Part shown: positions 32,561 to 36,364 of the stretch, in pieces
How positions within the stretch are numbered: position 1 is the first letter of the stretch
Layout: every line of letters begins with the position of its first letter
Source of the DNA: Flavobacterium psychrophilum
Lineage (GTDB): Bacteria > Bacteroidota > Bacteroidia > Flavobacteriales > Flavobacteriaceae
Assembly (NCBI GenBank): GCA_003243255.1
Contig: QFQM01000025.1
Location: 1 to 36,364, forward strand
Length of the DNA: 36,364 nucleotides
Direction: 5' to 3'
Made by a program: the position numbers and the translations under genes
The notes under the pieces: model-generated
Told to the model about the DNA's origin: nothing
Database searches by the model: none
Seen by the model: only the letters and a program-made list of their open reading frames with translations

Positions 32561-32875
32561 ATGTTGCAGGAACTTGAAAAGGATAATTTAGCAGAGATCG
32601 TTGCCGGTAATGAAACTGTTATTGTACAGTATTCTGCCGGATGGTGCGGTAACTGCAGGATCATGAAGCCAAAATTCAAAAAAATGGCTACTGAAAATGA
32701 AAATGTAACGTTTGTAATTGCCGATGCTGAAAATTTCCCTGAATCAAGGAAACTTGCAAAGGTTGATAACCTGCCTACATTCGCAACTTTTAAAAATGGT
32801 GCGCTTGTAAACCAGGTACAAACAAATAAAGTTGAAGTTTTAACAGATTTAGTCAATGAAGTTACCAGTAATTAA
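32561..32875 (+). CDS. Thioredoxin-like protein with CGNC active site (104 aa)
   Basis: Thioredoxin fold of normal size. The active site is W28-C29-G30-N31-C32 (SAGWCGNCRIMKPKF) instead of the usual WCGPC; asparagine in place of proline should raise or alter the redox potential. The cis-proline loop DNLPTFATFKNG is intact. No signal peptide, so cytosolic. It lies 16 bases after the peroxiredoxin gene, and its last 20 bases overlap the next gene. It very likely reduces the peroxiredoxin; this is inference from operon context. Confidence 0.92.
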   Translation: MLQELEKDNLAEIVAGNETVIVQYSAGWCGNCRIMKPKFKKMATENENVTFVIADAENFPESRKLAKVDNLPTFATFKNGALVNQVQTNKVEVLTDLVNEVTSN

Positions 32876-33116
32876 GCACCTTACCCAGTTTATTGAGGAC
32901 AACGACCAGGATTATATCATAGAAACCCTTGAAGTGCTTGAAGCCCTTACAGAGGTTCCTTCACTGAAAGACGAAGAGCTTGATGTCATTGGTGAGCTTA
33001 TCTCTAACATGTACGGTGCACTTGAGGTAAACAAAATGATTAAAGACGGAACCGACAAAAAAGAAGCCCTTAATACATTTATGAAAAGGGTGCTTGGTGC
33101 CATCGATAAAGACTAA
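32856..33116 (+). CDS. Small conserved protein in the peroxiredoxin operon, DUF6952-like (86 aa)
   Basis: Acidic, helical soluble protein: MKLPVIKHLTQFIEDNDQDY, TLEVLEALTEVPSLKDEELD, then ISNMYGALEVNKMIKDGTDKKEALN. No cysteines or known catalytic motifs. I associate it with the DUF6952 family, which I recall as occurring beside thioredoxin genes in Flavobacteria; the number is from memory. It starts inside the thioredoxin gene (20-base overlap, other frame), a sign of translational coupling and a shared function in peroxide handling. A strong terminator follows. Confidence 0.78.
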   Translation: MKLPVIKHLTQFIEDNDQDYIIETLEVLEALTEVPSLKDEELDVIGELISNMYGALEVNKMIKDGTDKKEALNTFMKRVLGAIDKD

Positions 33117-33130
33117 GCTTTTTAGATATC

Positions 33131-33164
33131 AAAAACGCTTCCGGAAACGGGAGCGTTTTTTTTT
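33131..33164 (+). terminator. Intrinsic terminator of the peroxiredoxin operon
   Basis: AAAAACGCTTCCG (33131-33143) and CGGGAGCGTTTTT (33148-33160) pair with one wobble around a GAAA tetraloop, followed by more T residues. Confidence 0.9.
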
Positions 33165-33171
33165 ATATTTG
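33164..33171 (+). promoter_or_regulatory. -7 element three bases before the next ATG
   Basis: TATATTTG matches TAnnTTTG and is followed by AAC and ATG (33175). It begins in the T-tract of the terminator. It predicts a leaderless mRNA for the next gene. Confidence 0.45.
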
Positions 33172-33174
33172 AAC

Positions 33175-33675
33175 ATGGAAAAAATATATGAAGCAAATCC
33201 TATCTCTTTTTATAATAGATTTTTGAAGAGATTGTTTTTATATTTAGCAATAAGCCTCTTTTTGTGTTATGTAATTTTTAATATTCAAAATCTTAATATT
33301 ACATATAAAATAGCATTCTCACTGCTATTAATCCCTTTAGCCCTATTTACAGCGTATAAACTATCCAAACACCATTACAACAAAATATATATAAACAATA
33401 AAACCATTACTTTCCAAGGATATCATATAAATCAATTTATGGAATCTACTGAGAATCTTAAAGAAGTCGAAATTATTCAGAGGGTAAAGGCCAGCAAAAA
33501 CGGACATATAGCATACTTTTTAGTTTTTAAAACTAAAAAGAAAAATTACTACATAAATGAATATTACAATTGGGATGATGAGTATGTGATAACTTTGTTT
33601 GAAGATTTTAAAAATGCTAAACAAGAGAAAATCACCCTTGACGAAAAAATTACATTTAAACTTACAAAGTATTAA
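33175..33675 (+). CDS. Hypothetical membrane protein (166 aa)
   Basis: Two membrane segments (about 18-38, FLKRLFLYLAISLFLCYVIF, and 47-65, IAFSLLLIPLALFTAYKL) are followed by a strand-rich soluble part (KIYINNKTITFQGYHINQF, then AYFLVFKTKKKNYYINEYYNWDDEYV), which looks like a PH-like or bPH domain. Not recognised more closely. The gene is AT-rich and rich in tyrosine, asparagine and lysine compared with its neighbours, and may have been transferred or weakly constrained. A frame start at 33094 lies inside the previous gene and is rejected. It ends two bases before the araC-type gene. Confidence 0.7.
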   Translation: MEKIYEANPISFYNRFLKRLFLYLAISLFLCYVIFNIQNLNITYKIAFSLLLIPLALFTAYKLSKHHYNKIYINNKTITFQGYHINQFMESTENLKEVEIIQRVKASKNGHIAYFLVFKTKKKNYYINEYYNWDDEYVITLFEDFKNAKQEKITLDEKITFKLTKY

Positions 33676-33677
33676 AA

Positions 33678-34238
33678 ATGCATCTCTATATAAAAAACAT
33701 GGTTTGCCCACGCTGCATTACGGCTGTGCGAAATGAACTTGAAGGAATGAAGCTTACAGTTAATTCTGTAGAATTAGGCGAAGTTGAAATTTCTGAAGAG
33801 CTGCCTGCCGACACATTGCATGAACTTGAAGATTCGCTCAAAAAACTTGGTTTTGAACTTATAGGTGACCGTAAAGGCCGTATCATCGAGCAAATCAAAA
33901 CCGAAATAGTCTATCTGGTGCATCATTCCGATGAAATATTAAAAACTAATCTATCCGCCTGGCTTTCGGACAAACTGCATTATGACTATACCTATTTAAG
34001 CAACCTGTTTTCTGAAGTTGAAGGCTCTACCATAGAAAAGTATTACATAACGCAACGCATTGAAAAAGTGAAAGAACTATTAGTTTATGATGAACTGTCT
34101 CTTGCTGAAATAGCCGATGCATTAGGCTACAGCAGTGCCGCATATCTTTCAAGTCAATTCAAGAAAGTGACAGGCCTCACCCCTACTTTCTACAAGTCAA
34201 TTAAAGAAACCAAGCGCAGGAACATCAATGAACTGTAA
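33678..34238 (+). CDS. AraC-family regulator with N-terminal CPRC metal-binding-like domain (186 aa)
   Basis: Short AraC-type regulator. The first 65 residues look like a ferredoxin-fold metal domain related to HMA: MHLYIKNMVCPRCITAVRNEL with Cys10 and Cys13 in a C-x-x-C like that of metal chaperones. The HTH pair follows (about 95-180): LSAWLSDKLHYDYTYLSNLFSEV and LSLAEIADALGYSSAAYLSSQFKKVTG with TPTFYK at the end. A regulator with built-in metal or thiol site is plausible, with direct sensing as inference. It is followed by an HMA-MauE-like membrane protein gene, its likely target, and two TTGTATAA words lie in between. Confidence 0.85.
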   Translation: MHLYIKNMVCPRCITAVRNELEGMKLTVNSVELGEVEISEELPADTLHELEDSLKKLGFELIGDRKGRIIEQIKTEIVYLVHHSDEILKTNLSAWLSDKLHYDYTYLSNLFSEVEGSTIEKYYITQRIEKVKELLVYDELSLAEIADALGYSSAAYLSSQFKKVTGLTPTFYKSIKETKRRNINEL

Positions 34239-34260
34239 ATGTTATTAGTCTTTCCAAAAA

Positions 34261-34303
34261 TTGTATAAGCGTTGTTTTAATTGTTATTCCGAAATTTGTA
34301 TAA
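34261..34303 (+). promoter_or_regulatory. Direct repeats TTGTATAA in the promoter of the HMA-MauE-like gene
   Basis: TTGTATAA occurs at 34261-34268 and 34296-34303, 35 bases apart. A near -7 element GAAATTTG (34291-34298) overlaps the second copy and a TTG lies 16 bases further upstream (34272-34274). The pair may be the binding site of the adjacent CPRC-AraC regulator. Confidence 0.35.
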
Positions 34304-34325
34304 TAAATCTTAATCAACAATTAAA

Positions 34326-35075
34326 ATGACCCATACATATAAAGTTAGCGGAATGACATGTGACGGCTGTTCTGCTAAAGTAAGTTATCTTTTAAAACAG
34401 CTACCCGACGTAATTGATGTACAGATTGACCTTGTAAATGGCGAGGCAGATGTCACCATGAGCAAACACATTACTACTCCTGAGCTTCAAAACGCCCTGA
34501 AAGACTATCCAAAATACCAGCTTTCTGAAGCTGATTCACATCACTCAAAACCTGAAAAAAATATATTTGGAGAACAGGCTGAAGAAAAAAGAACATGGCT
34601 CGAAACTTACAAACCTATAGTTCTAATATTTAGCTATATATCTATCCTATCATTAATCGTTTCTTTAAGCAATAATTCTTTTGAAGGAATGACTTTTATG
34701 CGTATTTTCATGGCAGGATTCTTCCTTACTTTTTCTTTCTTTAAGATGCTCGACCTGAAAGGCTTTGCCAACAGCTACGCCATGTATGATATCGTAGCCA
34801 AAAAGTTTAACAGCTGGGGCTACATTTATGCTTTCCTTGAATTAGCATTAGGACTGGCTTTTGCTCTCGATTTTGAACCTGTGTTTACTAACGCCTTTAC
34901 GGCAATATTAATGTCAGTCAGCCTGATTGGTGTATTGCAAAGTGTATTGAACAAAAAGAAAATACAATGTGCGTGTCTTGGAGCGGTATTTAATTTACCT
35001 ATGAGTACTGTAACCATAATTGAAGATGGGCTAATGATAGCCATGAGCATAGGCATGTTAGCCATGCTGCTGTAA
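34326..35075 (+). CDS. HMA-domain MauE/DoxX-like membrane protein (249 aa)
   Basis: Two-part protein. Residues 1-66 are a heavy-metal-associated domain with the metal motif GMTCDGC (9-15). From about 96 on are four or five membrane helices (PIVLIFSYISILSLIVSL, FMRIFMAGFFLTFSFFKML, YAFLELALGLAFALDF, VFTNAFTAILMSVSLIGVL, IIEDGLMIAMSIGMLAMLL) resembling the MauE/DoxX family, with a conserved CACLG (QCACLGAVFNLP) before the last helix. It could carry metal or thiol groups across, or keep a redox partner, at the inner membrane; this is inference. The gene is monocistronic and follows the CPRC-AraC gene. A terminator follows. Confidence 0.82.
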   Translation: MTHTYKVSGMTCDGCSAKVSYLLKQLPDVIDVQIDLVNGEADVTMSKHITTPELQNALKDYPKYQLSEADSHHSKPEKNIFGEQAEEKRTWLETYKPIVLIFSYISILSLIVSLSNNSFEGMTFMRIFMAGFFLTFSFFKMLDLKGFANSYAMYDIVAKKFNSWGYIYAFLELALGLAFALDFEPVFTNAFTAILMSVSLIGVLQSVLNKKKIQCACLGAVFNLPMSTVTIIEDGLMIAMSIGMLAMLL

Positions 35076-35098
35076 GCTCCTAATTATGAAATACAACC

Positions 35099-35128
35099 TA
35101 AACGCTTCCATAATGGAGGCGTTTTTTT
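35099..35128 (+). terminator. Intrinsic terminator of the HMA-MauE-like gene
   Basis: AACGCTTCCAT and ATGGAGGCGTT pair with one wobble, followed by TTTTTT. Confidence 0.85.
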
Positions 35129-35173
35129 ATTATAAGCTTAAGAATTTATGTGTTTTTCCAAAGCAGAAATTCT

Positions 35174-35181
35174 TACTTTTG
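35174..35181 (+). promoter_or_regulatory. -7 promoter element of tpx
   Basis: TACTTTTG, exact for TAnnTTTG, lies 22 bases before the ATG at 35204. It lies within the longer reading from 35150, so it also fixes the start. Confidence 0.55.
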
Positions 35182-35203
35182 CTTTTCTAAAACAAATCAC
35201 ACA

Positions 35204-35701
35204 ATGGCTAATATCCTACTGGGTGGAAACCCAATCTCAACTACAGGTGAACTACCTCAAATTGGTACAAAAGCACCTGAATTTACTCTTGTAAAAACAG
35301 ATCTTTCAACCGCTTCACTTGCTGATTTTAAAGGAAGTAAACTGGTTCTGAACATATTCCCAAGTATTGATACAGGTACTTGTGCTACATCAGTACGTAA
35401 ATTCAATGAGAAAGCATCAAGCCTTGAAAACACTAAGGTACTATGTATTTCTCGTGACCTTCCATTTGCTCAGGCTCGTTTTTGCGGAGCAGAAGGCCTT
35501 GGAAATGTAGTATCACTATCTGATTTCAGAGATGGCAGCTTTGGTAATACTTACGGTCTTACTGTAGCTAACGGTCCTCTTCAGGGATTACATTCAAGAG
35601 TAGTTATCGTACTTGATGAGGAAGGTACTGTAAAATATACGGAGCAGGTAGGCGATATTAAAGATGAGCCTAATTATGAAAATGCTCTTGCTGCACTTTA
35701 A
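35204..35701 (+). CDS. tpx: Thiol peroxidase, atypical 2-Cys peroxiredoxin (165 aa)
   Basis: Reduces peroxides with thioredoxin as donor. The peroxidatic Cys60 lies in [17 protein letters not shown] and the resolving Cys94 in [16 protein letters not shown], at the expected spacing of 34 residues as in E. coli Tpx. The -7 element upstream (35174-35181) excludes the longer start. It is followed, 14 bases later, by dgkA, and then ftsK, an order I know from flavobacterial genomes. Second peroxide-reducing enzyme of the block after the AhpC-type one. Confidence 0.95.
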   Translation: MANILLGGNPISTTGELPQIGTKAPEFTLVKTDLSTASLADFKGSKLVLNIFPSIDTGTCATSVRKFNEKASSLENTKVLCISRDLPFAQARFCGAEGLGNVVSLSDFRDGSFGNTYGLTVANGPLQGLHSRVVIVLDEEGTVKYTEQVGDIKDEPNYENALAAL

Positions 35702-35715
35702 TAAACCTGAACTGA

Positions 35716-36090
35716 ATGAAAGACAACAGGTTTGTTAAGGGTAGACTAAAGAGTATGGAGTATTCAGTTAAAGGAGCTTATAAACTCGTTACTACTGAAC
35801 ACAGTGTAATGGTGCAGTTTTTTATAGGGATTGCCATTACCATAGCCGGATTTTACTTCAACATCTCTTCTACAGAATGGATGTTGCAAACACTTGCTAT
35901 AGGGCTTGTACTTTCTATTGAAGGCCTAAATACAGCCGCAGAAAAGATAGCCGATTTTATTCACCCTGAGTATCACGAAAAAATAGGTTTCATTAAAGAC
36001 ATTGCTTCGGGTGCAGTATTTTTTGCTGCAATGGCTGCTATAGCTATTGGCGCGATCATATATTATCCAAAAGTAGTTCTGCTTTTTTAA
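35716..36090 (+). CDS. dgkA: Diacylglycerol/undecaprenol kinase-family protein (124 aa)
   Basis: Small integral membrane lipid kinase. The catalytic signature is E69-GL-N72-TAA-E76-KIAD in the middle helix, with three membrane helices (about 33-49, 54-76, 97-117). In Gram-positive and Bacteroidetes members undecaprenol is the usual substrate, linking it to recycling of the cell-wall lipid carrier; the substrate is inferred. It follows tpx by 14 bases and precedes ftsK, so it may be cotranscribed with either. Confidence 0.9.
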   Translation: MKDNRFVKGRLKSMEYSVKGAYKLVTTEHSVMVQFFIGIAITIAGFYFNISSTEWMLQTLAIGLVLSIEGLNTAAEKIADFIHPEYHEKIGFIKDIASGAVFFAAMAAIAIGAIIYYPKVVLLF

Positions 36091-36127
36091 TTTATTGATA
36101 TTTTTACAGTCAAGACAACTATTCTAA

Positions 36128-36364
36128 ATGGCAAAGAGTAAAAAAGAAACATCCGATAAACCTGTATCTGAAAAGAAAAAATGGACATTATCCCGACAGC
36201 ACAAAGTACTGATTGGGATTTTGTTCTTTTTGTTCTCTATAGCATTACTGCTATCATTCATTTCTTATTTCCTGTATTGGGAATTCGATCAGAGTGTACT
36301 GACTGCTTTTAGCGACAGACAGGAAACCGTGCATAACTGGCTGGGAAAATTTGGAGCCTCACTG
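36128..36364 (+). CDS. ftsK: DNA translocase FtsK, N-terminal part (runs off the window)
   Basis: The last 79 codons of the window begin MAKSKKETSDKPVSEKKKW, then a first membrane segment (HKVLIGILFFLFSIALLLSF) and the loop ending NWLGKFGASL, which is the FtsK/SpoIIIE four-helix N-domain pattern. The protein would tether the septal DNA pump that clears chromosomes at division. The motor and gamma domains lie beyond the window, so only the start is supported. It follows dgkA by 37 bases; a near -7 element TATTTTTA lies in between. Confidence 0.8.
   Translation, partial: MAKSKKETSDKPVSEKKKWTLSRQHKVLIGILFFLFSIALLLSFISYFLYWEFDQSVLTAFSDRQETVHNWLGKFGASL

Noticed and set aside
32545..32856. Minus-strand frame of 103 codons opposite the thioredoxin gene
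   Set aside because: It mirrors the thioredoxin codons; the plus-strand frame has the CGNC and cis-Pro motifs.

Overview
The window looks like a piece of a Flavobacteriaceae chromosome, most likely Flavobacterium or a close relative. The basis is an AT-rich sequence with dense short genes, many promoters of the Bacteroidetes type (TAnnTTTG at -7, sometimes with TTG 17-23 bases upstream), almost no Shine-Dalgarno sequences, a type IX secretion substrate with a C-terminal sorting domain, many small lipoproteins, a fused two-in-one E1 alpha/beta dehydrogenase, and the gene order tpx - dgkA - ftsK. No tRNA, rRNA, CRISPR array, intact insertion sequence or prophage is visible.

Layout. 1-2.7 kb: a NUDIX hydrolase and the fused 2-oxoacid dehydrogenase E1, both on the minus strand, separated by a CAAAGT-rich palindromic spacer. 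2.8-8.7 kb: an accessory-looking stretch with an orphan SMI1/KNR4 protein, an AraC-type regulator next to a short-chain dehydrogenase it probably controls, a 2-oxoglutarate/Fe(II)-type oxygenase, two unrelated lipoproteins, an eIF1/SUI1-like protein and a second AraC regulator. Between the lipoproteins lies a short relic in which the start of the SUI1 gene is fused in frame to the end of the oxygenase gene. 8.8-15.7 kb: a CoA-transferase (divergent from the second AraC gene), a solute-binding-like protein without signal peptide, a membrane transglutaminase-like protein, uracil-DNA glycosylase, a MutS2-type gene split by one in-frame stop codon exactly after Walker B, and a DCC-family thiol protein. 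15.7-24.8 kb: a type IX secreted protein, chorismate synthase, an LpxH-like pyrophosphatase, a lipoprotein, an outer-membrane-type protein, an unrecognised small protein, DUF2461 and META-domain proteins, a large VWA-like membrane protein and FabG. 24.9-31.7 kb: VOC and GNAT proteins, small membrane or lipoprotein genes, a lipoprotein MsrA, a LolD-type ABC ATPase, a TIGR02757 protein and an amino-acid permease. 31.9-36.4 kb: a redox and metal group (AhpC-type peroxiredoxin, CGNC thioredoxin, small conserved protein; a CxxC-AraC regulator next to an HMA-MauE-like membrane protein; thiol peroxidase), then dgkA and the start of ftsK.

How the genes work together. The last 4.5 kb can be read as a peroxide and thiol defence block: peroxiredoxin with its own thioredoxin-like partner, and thiol peroxidase. 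A neighbouring candidate metal-sensing pair consists of an AraC regulator with an N-terminal CPRC and a membrane protein with an N-terminal GMTCDGC. MsrA fits the same oxidative-damage theme but is exported as a lipoprotein.

Most notable observations: (1) the in-frame SUI1-oxygenase chimeric relic, a record of a past local duplication or rearrangement; (2) a single nonsense codon in the MutS2-type ATPase; (3) a perfect 12+3+12 palindrome ending two bases before the start codon of an araC gene, whose half-site recurs in front of the adjacent dehydrogenase gene; (4) four genes whose -7 element ends only 3-4 bases before ATG, predicting leaderless mRNAs; (5) an ATAG-N7-CTAT motif upstream of the peroxiredoxin. 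All functional names rest on motif and sequence recognition by eye; no database search was run.
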